Positions 17,084 to 26,024 are shown, counted from the first letter of the stretch. The stretch: DNA of 64,000 bases from Brevundimonas sp. (GCF_029945885.1 NZ_JAQSDK010000002.1:248001-312000), one strand, 5' to 3'. A program made the numbers and translations. The notes: generated by a model from the sequence alone, not told the origin.

Positions 17084-17854
17084 GTGCCCCAGTCCACACT
17101 TCAGAAACCCCGCCCGGCCGCCCCGTCGGCCACACCGATCTCGCCCGAGCAGATGGCGCTGGCCGCCCTGCGTCACGAAATCGATCATCTCGACGACGAT
17201 ATCCTGGCCCTGTTCGAACGCCGCCTGGCCCTGGCCTCCCGCGTCGGCGCGGCCAAGGACGCCCCGACCGGCCCGCACACCAAATTGCGCCCCGACCGCG
17301 AACAGGCGGTGATGGCCCGCATGCTGGAAGCTGCCCGGCCCGAAAGCCGCGAGGCCGTCGCCGGCCTGTGGCGCGAGATCGTCGGCTGGGGTCTGGCCCG
17401 TCAGGGTCGCCTCCAGGTCCAGGTCTGGTCGCCCAGCGAGCCGGCCCGGGCCTTCGACGGGGCCCGGCTGCGTTTCGGCCGTGCCGCCGACCTGCGCATG
17501 GTGCGTGAGCCCGAGGCCGCCCTGGCCTTCGCCGCCTCCGGGGGCGGGGTCGCCGTCCTGGCCATCAATAACGACAACCCCTGGTGGGTCGGCCTGCGTC
17601 GGGAATGGGCCGAACTCAGCGTGTTCGACGGCTTCGGCAGCCCGCTGACCCCCACCGCCCTGGCCGTGGGCAAGGTCGATCCGACCGCCCTGCCGGCCGG
17701 GCGTCGCGTGGTCGTCAGCGTCGGTGGGGATGCCGGCGACGGCGGCGGAGCCCGCCGCTGGGGCCTGCATACCCACCACGGCTGGAGCCTGTCCCTGACC
17801 GAGGCCCTGCTGACGCCGGGCGATGCCGAGGGCTGCGTCGGTGCGATCGGCTGA
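17084..17854 (+). CDS. Chorismate mutase with an unassigned C-terminal domain
   Basis: A 256-residue protein with GTG start at 17084. Residues about 22-105 form an AroQ-type chorismate mutase: LAALRHEIDHLDDDILALFERRLALASRVG, then KLRPDREQAVMARML (quoted in pieces: HEIDHLDDDILALF, KLRPDREQAVM). The enzyme converts chorismate to prephenate. The remaining 150 residues (REPEAALAFAASGGGVAVLA, WELRRE-like Trp-rich stretch NPWWVGLRREWAEL) are not a dehydratase or ACT domain I recognise. They may be a degenerate regulatory domain. The gene lies downstream of the leader ORF, which is the likely control point. Confidence 0.8.
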   Translation: MPQSTLQKPRPAAPSATPISPEQMALAALRHEIDHLDDDILALFERRLALASRVGAAKDAPTGPHTKLRPDREQAVMARMLEAARPESREAVAGLWREIVGWGLARQGRLQVQVWSPSEPARAFDGARLRFGRAADLRMVREPEAALAFAASGGGVAVLAINNDNPWWVGLRREWAELSVFDGFGSPLTPTALAVGKVDPTALPAGRRVVVSVGGDAGDGGGARRWGLHTHHGWSLSLTEALLTPGDAEGCVGAIG

Positions 17855-17955
17855 TGCGCGGTGCGGCAAGCCCCGTCCATGGTTACCGCATTAACCTTCG
17901 GCCTTAAGTCTGTTCGTGAACCGGGTTTCAAATTCCGCCGTGCAAGGGTCGCGGC

Positions 17956-18591
17956 ATGATCCCTGTGCCCCTGTTCCGTTGCGCCCTGGCCGCCGTCCTC
18001 GTGTCGGGGCTTAGTGCCTGTGGTGCCGTCGAAAGCGATCCCCATCGCTTCGAGAACCTGGCCAATCGTATCGCCGCCATTCCATTGGACGGAGCGCGGA
18101 CCCCGAAGACCGTGGCCTCGGCCCGGGACCTGGGCCTGAGGCCGGCCCAGCCGGCATCCCTGCGGGTCGAGGTCATGGATCCGCATGATCTGTGGGACGC
18201 CCGGGACGGCGGTCTCGACGGCCTCGTTGATCGGGCCGCCCCCGTCGTCGCCCGCGCCATGGTGCAACAGGTCTCGACCCGGGTTGCCGCCACCGCCGCC
18301 GAGGCCGGCCTGCGTCCGGCCCTGAAGCCCGCGCCGGCCGCCCGTCCGGTGCGCACCAGCCTGATCCAGCTGGGAGCCTATTCCAGTGAGGAGTCGGCCC
18401 GCATGGCCTGGGCCCGTCTGACCGCCAAGGCCGATTCCGGTGTCCTGTCCGGCCTGGCCCCGGTGTTCGAAGGGGTCAATATCGACGGCCGTCGTCTGGT
18501 CCGGCTCAAGGTCGCCGCGCCCGCCGGTGCCGCCGCCGCCGTTTGCGCCGCTGCGCGGATCGACGATCCCTGGTGTCGCCGCAACACCTGA
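17956..18591 (+). CDS. SPOR-domain lipoprotein
   Basis: A 211-residue protein with a lipoprotein signal (LVSGLSACG, Cys22). After a linker, residues about 133-205 form a SPOR domain (SLIQLGAYSSEESARMAWARL, then GRRLVRLKVA). SPOR domains bind glycan strands stripped of stem peptides at division sites, so an envelope or septal role is expected. It is followed by mipZ, whose product places the division plane, after about 117 bases, so the two could be co-transcribed. No enzymatic domain is visible. Confidence 0.8.
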   Translation: MIPVPLFRCALAAVLVSGLSACGAVESDPHRFENLANRIAAIPLDGARTPKTVASARDLGLRPAQPASLRVEVMDPHDLWDARDGGLDGLVDRAAPVVARAMVQQVSTRVAATAAEAGLRPALKPAPAARPVRTSLIQLGAYSSEESARMAWARLTAKADSGVLSGLAPVFEGVNIDGRRLVRLKVAAPAGAAAAVCAAARIDDPWCRRNT

Positions 18592-18708
18592 GGGCGGCAA
18601 TCCACAAGCGGTGCTTAACCTTTCGTTGACGCCGACCCCGCCCGCCGCGACTCTGGCCCTGAACCGCCTCATATTGAGTCGGCGATCACAATCGGGATCG
18701 TGAACGCA

Positions 18709-19536
18709 ATGGCTGACCCTCAGGTCATCGTCGTCGGCAATGAAAAGGGCGGGGCGGGCAAGTCCACCCTGGCCATCCATATCGCTACGGGTCTGCTGCA
18801 CGCCGGGCGGCGGGTCGCGATCATCGATCTGGACCTGCGCCAGCGCTCGATGGCGCGCTTTTTCAGCAACCGGGCGGCGTGGATGGCCGCCAATGGTCAG
18901 GTTCTGCCGATGCCGATCGAGCCGGACATGGGCGACGGCAAATTGCTGGCCCGGGCCACCGAGGACGAACAGATAGCCTGTTTCGACCGCGCTTTCGCCG
19001 AGGCCCGGGCCCTGGCCGACGTGATCCTGATCGACACCCCCGGCGGCGATACCGCCCTGTCGCGTGCGGCCCATGCCCGTGCCGACCAGATCGTCACGCC
19101 GATGAATGACAGTTTCGTCGATTTCGACCTGCTGGGTCAGGTCGATCCGGTGACGCTCGAACTGCAGAAGCCGTCGATCTATTCCGAGAGCGTCTGGGAG
19201 GCGCGCAAACAGCGCGCCGTCGAGCGCGGCGGCTCGATCGACTGGATCGTTGTCACCAACCGTCTCGCCGTGGCCGAGGCCCGCAACCGTCGCCGCCTGT
19301 CCGACAAGCTGCAGAAACTGGCCAAACGGGTCGGCTTTCGCATGGGGCCGGGCCTGCGAGACCGGGTCATCTATCGCGAGTTGTTCCCGTTCGGCCTGAC
19401 CGTGGCCGACCTGTCCGCCGAGATCCGGCCCGTGTCCGTGTCCCTGGCCCATATCGCGGCGCGTCAGGAGATGCGCAATCTGATGAAGGCCCTAGGCCTG
19501 GACCAGGTGGTCGCCGCGCTGGACGCGGCGGCGTGA
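18709..19536 (+). CDS. mipZ: MipZ division-plane positioning ATPase
   Basis: A 275-residue ParA/MinD-type ATPase that matches Caulobacter MipZ over its length. ATG 18709 aligns MADPQVIVVGNEKGGAGKST with the known N-terminus; the track's GTG at 18700 adds three residues. The deviant Walker A is KGGAGKS, followed by IDLDLRQRSMARFF, LIDTPGGDTA and the strongly conserved PMNDSFVDFDLLGQVDPVTLE and VGFRMGPGLRDRVIYRELFP. MipZ binds ParB near the origins and inhibits FtsZ, which leaves the ring to form at mid-cell. It is followed 4 bases later by a membrane J-domain gene. Confidence 0.97.
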   Translation: MADPQVIVVGNEKGGAGKSTLAIHIATGLLHAGRRVAIIDLDLRQRSMARFFSNRAAWMAANGQVLPMPIEPDMGDGKLLARATEDEQIACFDRAFAEARALADVILIDTPGGDTALSRAAHARADQIVTPMNDSFVDFDLLGQVDPVTLELQKPSIYSESVWEARKQRAVERGGSIDWIVVTNRLAVAEARNRRRLSDKLQKLAKRVGFRMGPGLRDRVIYRELFPFGLTVADLSAEIRPVSVSLAHIAARQEMRNLMKALGLDQVVAALDAAA

Positions 19537-19540
19537 TGCC

Positions 19541-19960
19541 ATGGGCCTGATCTGGCTGGTGCTGGCGGCCATTGCCGTCTGGGCGCTGGCACGACTGGGC
19601 CGACAGACCGAAGGGCCGCGGCGCGGTCACTGGCGTGTCGCGGCGACCCTGCTGAGTGCGGTTCTGCTGGCCGGTGGCGCGCTGGCCGCCTCGCACGGGG
19701 CCTGGCTGGCTGCAGCAGGGCTGCTCGGCTCCGGCCTGTGGCTGGTCCTGAGTTCGCGCATCCGGGCCGTGGCGCGGCGCACTGAAGCCATGAGCGATAC
19801 GGAGGCTCGATCGGTTCTGGGAGTCGGCACCGACGCCACCCCCGAACAGATCCAGGCCGCCTGGCGCCGTCTGATGGCCCGCGCCCACCCTGATCAGGGC
19901 GGGACCGAAGGGCTGGCGTCGCGCCTGAATGCGGCGCGGGACCGGCTGCGGAAGCGCTGA
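19541..19960 (+). CDS. Membrane-anchored J-domain protein
   Basis: A 139-residue protein with two or three N-terminal membrane helices (MGLIWLVLAAIAVWAL, VAATLLSAVLLAGGALAA, AGLLGSGLWLVLS). A C-terminal J domain (about residues 85-139) has the HPD motif in ARAHPDQGGTEGL. This layout, N-terminal membrane segments with a Tim14/DjlA-like C-terminal J domain, recruits and stimulates DnaK at the membrane. Spacing of 4 bases from mipZ indicates one transcript. Confidence 0.85.
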   Translation: MGLIWLVLAAIAVWALARLGRQTEGPRRGHWRVAATLLSAVLLAGGALAASHGAWLAAAGLLGSGLWLVLSSRIRAVARRTEAMSDTEARSVLGVGTDATPEQIQAAWRRLMARAHPDQGGTEGLASRLNAARDRLRKR

Positions 19961-19965
19961 GCCGC

Positions 19966-21369
19966 CTATTCCGGCCGCACCACCATACAGGTGACCCGAC
20001 GTTCGGCCAGGGCTGCACAGGCCGCCTGGGCACCGTCCTCGGTCAGACCGGTGAAGCGCGAGCGATACCAGCCCGCGGCCGTCTGCACCGACCGTTCAGC
20101 GGTGGCGAACTGGCTTCGGAAGCGGCGATTGACCTCGACCAGCCAGTCGCGGGCCACCGTCTCGTCCCGGAAGGCCCCGACCTGGACCGCCCAGCGACCG
20201 GCAGGCGGTGCCGCCGGCGTGGCGCGGGGCGGGGTGGATGTCGTCGTGCGACGCGACGGCCGCGCGCCATTGAGGGTGGCGGTCAGATCGGGAGCCGGTG
20301 CCAGTTCAGCCTGGACCACCGGCGCGGCCATGCGCGCGGCCAGGACCGGCGGCGGTGCCAGGGCAGCCGTATAGGCCACGGCGGTGGCTCCATCCTCGTC
20401 GCCGTCATCGTCAGTGGAGGCATAGACGACGGGGGCCGTGGAGTTGTCCGTGCTGACGCCGAAGCCGCGCTGTTCGAAGAAGGCCTGGGCGACCTGGATC
20501 GGCTGGCCACAGCCGCGCAGCCGCTCCAGTTCGAAGCCGGTGTCCATCAGTTCGGCGACGTGGGCGTTGCGCGACGCTGTGGAACGGCCGCCCAGGACGA
20601 TGGTGATCAGCCGTTTGCCGTCGCGCACGGCGGACGCCGCCAGATTGTAGCCCGAGGCGTTGGTATAGCCGGTCTTCATCCCGTCATAGCCCTGACCGGT
20701 CGCCAGCAGCCCGTTGGTGTTGCGGTACTGGCGGCCCTGGTAGCTCCAGTCGTGGAAGCCGAAATAGCGGTAGTATTGCGGATAGTCGCGCATCACCGCC
20801 CGGGCCAGGATCGACAGATCGCGGGCCGAGGTCAGCTGCCGGCTGTCCGGCAGGCCGTTGGCGTTGACGTAGCGGGTCTGGGTCATGCCGAGTTCTTCGG
20901 CCTTCAGGGTCATCAGCGCGGTAAACCGGGCCTCCGAGCCGCCGATATGTTCGGCGATGGCCACAGCCATGTCATTGGCGGAGCGGACGGCCGTGGCATG
21001 CATGGCGTCGTCAAGGGTGATGGTCTGGCCCGCCGCGAGGCCCAGTTTCGACGGGGGCTGGGAGGCGGCGCGCGGCGAGACGGTGATAATGTCGTCCAGC
21101 TTGGCCCGTCCCTCGGACAGCGCCTCGAAGGCCATGTAGAGGGTCATCATCTTGGTGACGGAGGCCGGATAGCGACGGTTGTCCGCATAGCGGGCGAACA
21201 GGACCTCGCCCGTGGCCGCATCGACGACGATGGCGGCATAGCGGGCGTTTTCGGTCGACTGCGCGACCGGCGGTGCACCGGTCACCGGGGACAGCGTCAG
21301 GACGGAGATGCCCAGTACGGCAATCAGGGTACGGCGGAAAACTGCGATCATCGGCAAGCGATGCCTCAT
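19966..21369 (-). CDS. D-alanyl-D-alanine carboxypeptidase with C-terminal SPOR domain
   Basis: A 467-residue class C low-molecular-weight penicillin-binding protein (S11 peptidase). A signal peptide is followed by the active-site triad motifs: SVTK (in YPASVTKMMTLY), SAND (in AVRSANDMAVAIAEH) and KTG (in GMKTGYTNASGYNLA). A Pro/Ala/Thr-rich linker leads to a C-terminal SPOR domain (WAVQVGAFRDETVARDWLVE). The family trims pentapeptides in the periplasm, and SPOR would bring it to the septum. An inner Met at 21351 is an equally good start. It is convergent with the J-domain gene. Confidence 0.92.
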   Translation of the reverse strand: MRHRLPMIAVFRRTLIAVLGISVLTLSPVTGAPPVAQSTENARYAAIVVDAATGEVLFARYADNRRYPASVTKMMTLYMAFEALSEGRAKLDDIITVSPRAASQPPSKLGLAAGQTITLDDAMHATAVRSANDMAVAIAEHIGGSEARFTALMTLKAEELGMTQTRYVNANGLPDSRQLTSARDLSILARAVMRDYPQYYRYFGFHDWSYQGRQYRNTNGLLATGQGYDGMKTGYTNASGYNLAASAVRDGKRLITIVLGGRSTASRNAHVAELMDTGFELERLRGCGQPIQVAQAFFEQRGFGVSTDNSTAPVVYASTDDDGDEDGATAVAYTAALAPPPVLAARMAAPVVQAELAPAPDLTATLNGARPSRRTTTSTPPRATPAAPPAGRWAVQVGAFRDETVARDWLVEVNRRFRSQFATAERSVQTAAGWYRSRFTGLTEDGAQAACAALAERRVTCMVVRPE

Positions 21370-21445
21370 TACTATGGCGTGGTCGCGACCGCCGGACGCG
21401 CCGCTGACAGAAGGCTAACATGAGGCCTTCGAGGTTTCATGGCGG

Positions 21446-21461
21446 TTAACAAGGCGTCAAC
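21446..21461. promoter_or_regulatory. Possible CtrA binding site upstream of the carboxypeptidase gene
   Basis: TTAACAAGGCGTCAAC reads TTAA-N7-TCAAC, one base from the Caulobacter CtrA consensus TTAA-N7-TTAAC. It lies about 80 bases upstream of the carboxypeptidase start on the minus strand. A single match by eye is weak evidence. Confidence 0.3.
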
Positions 21462-21517
21462 GCAGATTTGACCGGCGGGGGGCGGCGTCACGAAAATGTT
21501 GCGCTGCACAACGAGCC

Positions 21518-21546
21518 TTGACGTGCGTTCGCACTTGCACCATATG
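21518..21546 (+). promoter_or_regulatory. Candidate promoter for the phasin gene
   Basis: TTGACG at 21518-21523 and CATATG at 21541-21546 are separated by 17 bases. The -35 is good and the -10 poor. It lies about 80 bases upstream of the phasin start. Confidence 0.35.
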
Positions 21547-21625
21547 AGCTCTGTGGTGATCGCGACGACCGGTCACCGAGTCACAACAGGCGGCCCCGCC
21601 GCGATCAGCTTCAGGAGACTTCCCC

Positions 21626-22117
21626 ATGGCCGACAGCGCCGAAACCGTGAAAAAAACCGTCGAAACCGCCACCGCGACCGTCAAGGCCCAGGCCGAGAAG
21701 GTTCAGGCTGGTGCCAAGCAGGCCCAGGCCGCCGGTGCCCAGGCTTTCCGTGAAGGCATCGACAAGTCGGTCGCTTCGCTGACCGAGCTCAACGCCCAGA
21801 GCAAGAAGAACCTGGACGCGGTCGTCGAGTCGGCCACCGTCGCCCAGCGTGGCGTCGAGGCCCTGTCCTCGCAGTCTCTGGCCTATGGCAAGAAGTCCTG
21901 GGAAACCGGCGTCGCCGCCGCCCAGAGCCTCTCCAAGGCCCGTTCGGTCCAGGAACTGGTCGAGCTGCAGACGTCCTTCGCCAAAACGGCGATGGAGACC
22001 TATATGGCTGAAATGACCAAGATGACGGACGTTCTTACCGCCTCGGTCAAGGACAGCTTCAAGCCGATCAACGAGCGCGTCAGCGCTTCGGTCGAGAAGT
22101 TCCAGGCTGCCCGCTAA
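21626..22117 (+). CDS. Phasin-family protein
   Basis: A 163-residue helical protein, rich in Ala, Lys, Gln and Val and without a membrane segment. Its phasin domain runs from about residue 40 (REGIDKSVASLTELNAQSKKNLDAVVESA, quoted in pieces: DKSVASLTELNAQSKK) to the end (SVQELVELQTSFAKTAMETY). Phasins coat polyhydroxyalkanoate granules or act as stress proteins. A good ribosome site (AGGAG, in CAGGAGACTTCCCC) precedes the ATG. Terminator downstream, and a strong candidate promoter upstream, suggest a single-gene unit. Confidence 0.85.
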   Translation: MADSAETVKKTVETATATVKAQAEKVQAGAKQAQAAGAQAFREGIDKSVASLTELNAQSKKNLDAVVESATVAQRGVEALSSQSLAYGKKSWETGVAAAQSLSKARSVQELVELQTSFAKTAMETYMAEMTKMTDVLTASVKDSFKPINERVSASVEKFQAAR

Positions 22118-22148
22118 GGCGACCTGCGCTTCACGTCAGCGTTTCGAG

Positions 22149-22179
22149 AGGCCCTCCGGAGAAATCCGGGGGGCCTTTT
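22149..22179 (+). terminator. Intrinsic terminator after the phasin gene
   Basis: AGGCCCTCCGG and CCGGGGGGCCT form an 11-bp stem around the loop AGAAAT, followed by TTTT. It lies between the phasin gene and the convergent NTF2-like gene. Confidence 0.85.
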
Positions 22180-22181
22180 CG

Positions 22182-22670
22182 CTATTCGATGGCGGCGTGA
22201 TCGATGCTGAAGGCCCGCGCCAGACGCCAGTCACCGTCCTCGAGCCGCCACAGCACGGAAAAGCGTGCCCGCCCGACCAGATGTTCCGGTCCGTCCCCCT
22301 GACGTTCGTAGAACAGGTGGCTGCCTTCCTCGACGGCCCCGACGCCCGGGATGGCATAGACCCGGAGCGAATCCGGCACGAGTTCCCGGCGCGAGTGGAA
22401 GGTGTCCGGACCCTGTGGGCCCCCGCACCTCTCGCCATACTCCGTGACGAAGGTCGCCCCCGTCGCCGTCAGCCCGCCCCGGTCGTGATAGAATTCCAGA
22501 TCATCGGTGACGAGATCGGACAGGGCGGCCGGATCGCACAGGTCGAACATGACGTGAAACAATTCAGCATCGCGGGCGGCGATGGCCGCTGTCAGTTCGG
22601 GTCCGTCAAGCAGGTCGACGGGCTGGGTCTGACCCAGCAACAGGGCGGCGAACAGGGCGGTAAAGGGCAT
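22182..22670 (-). CDS. Exported SnoaL/NTF2-like protein
   Basis: A 162-residue protein from ATG 22670, preceded by a strong ribosome site (GGAGG, 6 bases upstream). A signal peptide (MPFTALFAALLLGQTQ) is followed by an alpha+beta barrel-type domain with DDLEFYHDRGGLTATGATF and WRLEDGDWRLARAFSIDHA, the core pattern of DUF4440/SnoaL-like NTF2 domains. Such proteins bind or process small molecules, but residues do not identify the ligand. It is convergent with the phasin gene and shares its terminator. Confidence 0.75.
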   Translation of the reverse strand: MPFTALFAALLLGQTQPVDLLDGPELTAAIAARDAELFHVMFDLCDPAALSDLVTDDLEFYHDRGGLTATGATFVTEYGERCGGPQGPDTFHSRRELVPDSLRVYAIPGVGAVEEGSHLFYERQGDGPEHLVGRARFSVLWRLEDGDWRLARAFSIDHAAIE

Positions 22671-22842
22671 GGAAACCTCCGCCGACGACAATGCGGCTGG
22701 GCGGAGCGTATCGGGCCGGAGGTGGCGGAACCCGTGAAACTTCGGTCATGACGCATTTGTCACGCAAGCTGTGACTGGACGCATCTTCAATTCAGGCCAT
22801 CATTGCTTATCTGAGCTATCAACTCCCCGATACGGAACACGA

Positions 22843-23175
22843 ATGCCTTCCAAGCGGCCAGGTGAACGACAGGGCGATGGCTTCGGCTCCGCCACCGTCA
22901 CCGAAACAAAGCCCAAGCTCCAAAAGCCCTCGCTCTACCGGGTGCTGATCCTGAACGACGATTACACGCCGATGGAATTCGTCGTCTATGTGCTGGAACG
23001 GTTCTTCCAGAAGGACCGCGAGGCCGCGACTCGCATCATGCTGCATGTGCATCAGCATGGTGTCGGGGTGTGCGGCGTCTTCACCTACGAGGTGGCCGAA
23101 ACCAAGGTCGCCCAGGTGATCGAGACGGCGCGCCGTCACCAGCACCCGCTGCAATGCACGATGGAAAAAGACTGA
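22843..23175 (+). CDS. clpS: ATP-dependent Clp protease adaptor ClpS
   Basis: A 110-residue ClpS starting at ATG 22843; the ORF's upstream start at 22771 adds an implausible leader. After a disordered N-terminal tail come [21 protein letters not shown], with the N-degron-binding Asp-Asp and Met, and [21 protein letters not shown] with the binding-pocket His. ClpS delivers N-end-rule substrates to ClpA. clpA follows 12 bases later, so the pair forms an operon. Confidence 0.97.
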   Translation: MPSKRPGERQGDGFGSATVTETKPKLQKPSLYRVLILNDDYTPMEFVVYVLERFFQKDREAATRIMLHVHQHGVGVCGVFTYEVAETKVAQVIETARRHQHPLQCTMEKD

Positions 23176-23187
23176 GAGGATACCCTC

Positions 23188-25494
23188 ATGCCCTCATTTT
23201 CGCGTCCTCTCGAAGAAACGCTGCACCGCGCGGTCAGTTACGCCAACGAACGGCGGCATGAGTACGCCACGCTCGAGCATCTGTTGCTGGCCCTGATCGA
23301 CGACCCCGACGCCACCGGGGTGATGACCGCCTGCAACGTTGACCTCGTGGCCCTCAAGACCGCCCTGACCCTGTATGTCGACACTGACCTGGCCGCCCTG
23401 GCGACGTCGGACGGTGAAGAGGCCAAACCCACAGCCGGCTTCCAGCGGGTGATCCAGCGCGCGGTGATCCACGTGCAGAGCTCGGGCCGGGAAGAGGTGA
23501 CCGGGGCCAATGTGCTGGTTGCCATCTTCAGCGAGCGCGAAAGCCACGCCGCCTATTTCCTGCAGGAGCAGGACATGACCCGCTACGATGCCGTGAACTT
23601 CATCGCCCACGGCATTGCCAAGAAGGCCGGGGCCTCGGAAGTCCGCACCGGCAAGGGCGACAGTCCCGAGGACTCCGAGGACGCGGCTACCGTCAAGTCG
23701 GGCGGCGAGGCGCTGGAAGCCTATTGCGTCGACCTCAACGAGAAGTCGCGCCAGGGAAAGGTCGATCCGTTGATCGGCCGTCAGGCCGAGGTCGATCGCT
23801 CGATCCAGATCCTGTGCCGCCGCACCAAGAACAATCCGCTGCTGGTCGGCGAACCGGGCGTCGGCAAGACGGCCATCGCCGAGGGGCTGGCGCGCAAGAT
23901 CGTCAACCACGAGGTCCCGGAGGTGCTGGAAGGCGCGACCATCTATTCGCTCGACATGGGGGCGCTGCTGGCCGGCACCCGCTACCGCGGTGATTTCGAG
24001 GAGCGGCTGAAACAGGTCGTCAAGGAACTCGAGAACCACGAGAACGCCATTCTGTTCATCGACGAGATTCATACGGTGATCGGTGCCGGGGCCACATCGG
24101 GCGGGGCGATGGACGCGTCCAACCTGCTGAAGCCGGCCCTGGCCTCGGGCAGCCTGCGCTGCATGGGCTCGACCACCTATAAGGAATACCGCCAGCATTT
24201 CGAGAAGGACCGGGCCCTGGTCCGGCGCTTCCAGAAGATCGACGTCAACGAGCCGACGGTCGAGGATTCGATCAAGATCCTGCGCGGCCTGAAGAGCTAT
24301 TACGAAGCGCACCACAAGCTGCGCTACACCGAGGCGGCGGTACGTTCGGCGGTCGAACTGTCGGCGCGCTACATGACCGACCGCAAATTGCCGGACAAGG
24401 CGATCGACGTGATCGACGAGGCCGGGGCCAGCCAGATGCTGTTGCCGGAATCCAAGCGCAAGAAGGTCATCGGTCAGAAGGAGGTCGAGGCCGTCATCGC
24501 CAAGATGGCCCGTATCCCCGCCAAGTCGGTGTCCAAGTCCGACACCGAGGGGCTGAAGAAGCTCGAGACCGATCTGAACCGGGCGGTGTTCGGCCAGTCC
24601 GCGGCCATCGAACAGGTGGCGGCGGCGATGAAGCTGGCCCGCGCCGGCCTGCGCGATCCGCAGAAGCCGATCGGCTCCTTCCTGTTCGCCGGACCGACCG
24701 GTGTGGGCAAGACCGAGGTGGCCAAACAGCTGGCCTCGACCCTCGGCATCGAGATGCTGCGCTTCGACATGTCGGAATATATGGAGCGGCACACGGTCAG
24801 CCGGCTCATCGGGGCCCCTCCGGGCTATGTCGGCCATGACCAGGGTGGCCTGCTGACCGATGCCGTCGACCAGCATCCCCACGCCGTGGTCCTGCTGGAC
24901 GAGATCGAGAAGGCCCACCCCGACGTCTACAACATCCTGTTGCAGGTGATGGACAACGGCATGCTGACCGATGCGGTCGGCAAGAAGGTCGATTTCCGCA
25001 ATGTGGTCCTGATCATGACGACCAATGCCGGGGCCGCGGACAACGCCCGGGCCTCGATCGGCTTCGGTCGCGGCAAGGTCGAGGGTGAGGACGACAAGGC
25101 CATCCAGCGTCTGTTCGCGCCGGAGTTCCGCAATCGTCTCGATGCCATCGTCAGCTTCAAGCCTCTGGGGGCCGAGACCATCCGGCTGGTGGTGACCAAA
25201 TTCATCCTGCAGCTGGAAGCCCAGCTGGCGGATCGCAACATCACCATCGAACTGGCCGACGACGCGGCCGACTGGCTGGCCAAGAACGGCTTCGACGAAC
25301 TGTATGGCGCGCGCCCGCTGGCGCGGGTCATCCAGGAACATATCAAGAAGCCGCTGGCCGACGACATCCTGTTCGGTCGCCTGACGCGCGGCGGCCATGT
25401 GAAGGTGGCGCTGAAGGACGGCAAGATCGTCTTCGACGTCAGCGGCCCGTCGGGTGCGCCTGTCAAGGAGCCGGCGGACGAAACGGCGGGCTGA
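23188..25494 (+). CDS. clpA: ATP-dependent Clp protease ATP-binding subunit ClpA
   Basis: A 768-residue AAA+ unfoldase of ClpA size. The N-domain (residues 1-140, [25 protein letters not shown]-type start) is the ClpS-binding part. Two Walker A motifs, [10 protein letters not shown] near residue 222 and [10 protein letters not shown] near residue 504, belong to D1 and D2. The GLxY-type D2 pore motif lies in [15 protein letters not shown]. It lacks the coiled M-domain found in ClpB. With ClpS and ClpP it degrades N-degron proteins. A terminator follows the stop. Confidence 0.97.
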   Translation: MPSFSRPLEETLHRAVSYANERRHEYATLEHLLLALIDDPDATGVMTACNVDLVALKTALTLYVDTDLAALATSDGEEAKPTAGFQRVIQRAVIHVQSSGREEVTGANVLVAIFSERESHAAYFLQEQDMTRYDAVNFIAHGIAKKAGASEVRTGKGDSPEDSEDAATVKSGGEALEAYCVDLNEKSRQGKVDPLIGRQAEVDRSIQILCRRTKNNPLLVGEPGVGKTAIAEGLARKIVNHEVPEVLEGATIYSLDMGALLAGTRYRGDFEERLKQVVKELENHENAILFIDEIHTVIGAGATSGGAMDASNLLKPALASGSLRCMGSTTYKEYRQHFEKDRALVRRFQKIDVNEPTVEDSIKILRGLKSYYEAHHKLRYTEAAVRSAVELSARYMTDRKLPDKAIDVIDEAGASQMLLPESKRKKVIGQKEVEAVIAKMARIPAKSVSKSDTEGLKKLETDLNRAVFGQSAAIEQVAAAMKLARAGLRDPQKPIGSFLFAGPTGVGKTEVAKQLASTLGIEMLRFDMSEYMERHTVSRLIGAPPGYVGHDQGGLLTDAVDQHPHAVVLLDEIEKAHPDVYNILLQVMDNGMLTDAVGKKVDFRNVVLIMTTNAGAADNARASIGFGRGKVEGEDDKAIQRLFAPEFRNRLDAIVSFKPLGAETIRLVVTKFILQLEAQLADRNITIELADDAADWLAKNGFDELYGARPLARVIQEHIKKPLADDILFGRLTRGGHVKVALKDGKIVFDVSGPSGAPVKEPADETAG

Positions 25495-25514
25495 GCCCGC
25501 CATCGGAAACGACA

Positions 25515-25547
25515 AGAGCCCGGACGGCGACGTCCGGGCTCTTTTTT
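25515..25547 (+). terminator. Intrinsic terminator after clpA
   Basis: AGAGCCCGGACG and CGTCCGGGCTCT form a perfect 12-bp stem with a GCGA loop, followed by a run of T. Confidence 0.93.
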
Positions 25548-25565
25548 GTGCGGCGCTGAAGCGAC

Positions 25566-25871
25566 CTAGCGGCGGCGACCGGCTCCGGCCAGCAGCAGAC
25601 CCAGACCGGCGACGATGGCCGTGGTGAGCAGGGGCTTGCGGCGGGCGAAGTCCAGGCCGGTTCGGGCCGGGTCCTGCAGGTCGGCCGGGGCCCGTTCAAC
25701 CAGGCGGTCCAGGCTGTCGATGGCCTGGCCGTACAGGTCCTGGGCCTTGCCCTTGGCCTGATTCAGTCGGCCCTTGAGCTCCAGCTTGGGATTGTCAGTC
25801 AGCTTGCCGAGGCCGGTCTGGGCCGTGCCGCCGATTTCGGTGGCGATGCCTTCGATACGTTGGTCGGTCAT
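25566..25871 (-). CDS. CsbD-like stress protein with a C-terminal membrane helix
   Basis: A 101-residue protein starting at ATG 25871; the 305-residue ORF on the track is mostly antisense. The N-terminal two thirds has the CsbD-type pattern RIEGIATEIGGTAQTGLGKL and LKGRLNQAKGKAQDLYGQA. The C-terminus has one hydrophobic helix, LLTTAIVAGLGLLLAGAG, followed by RRR. Family members are small stress-induced proteins of unknown mechanism; the helix here suggests anchoring to the inner membrane. It is convergent with clpA. Confidence 0.75.
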   Translation of the reverse strand: MTDQRIEGIATEIGGTAQTGLGKLTDNPKLELKGRLNQAKGKAQDLYGQAIDSLDRLVERAPADLQDPARTGLDFARRKPLLTTAIVAGLGLLLAGAGRRR

Positions 25872-26024
25872 GGATGTGTCCCTGAATTGGAAGAAGAATG
25901 GAAGACGGCCGGGGAGGCTGACAATTGAGCGCATGAGGGCGGGCCCGGTTCCCCGGTGGCGGCGCATCTGGGCCTTTTGCCGCAGACTGAAACGCGCGAC
26001 AATCCGACCGAACTGGAGAGACCG

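Noticed and set aside
17889-17905. TTAA pair before the SPOR lipoprotein as a CtrA box
   Set aside because: TTAACCTTCGGCCTTAA has 9 bases between the half sites instead of the 7 required.
17401-19452. 683-residue ORF on the minus strand
   Set aside because: It runs antisense to chorismate mutase, the SPOR lipoprotein and mipZ. GC-rich coding DNA gives long antisense frames; the product has no recognisable domain and is Gly/Arg/Gln-rich.
23194-25515. 773-residue ORF opposite clpA
   Set aside because: It mirrors the whole clpA gene and has the composition of a shadow frame.
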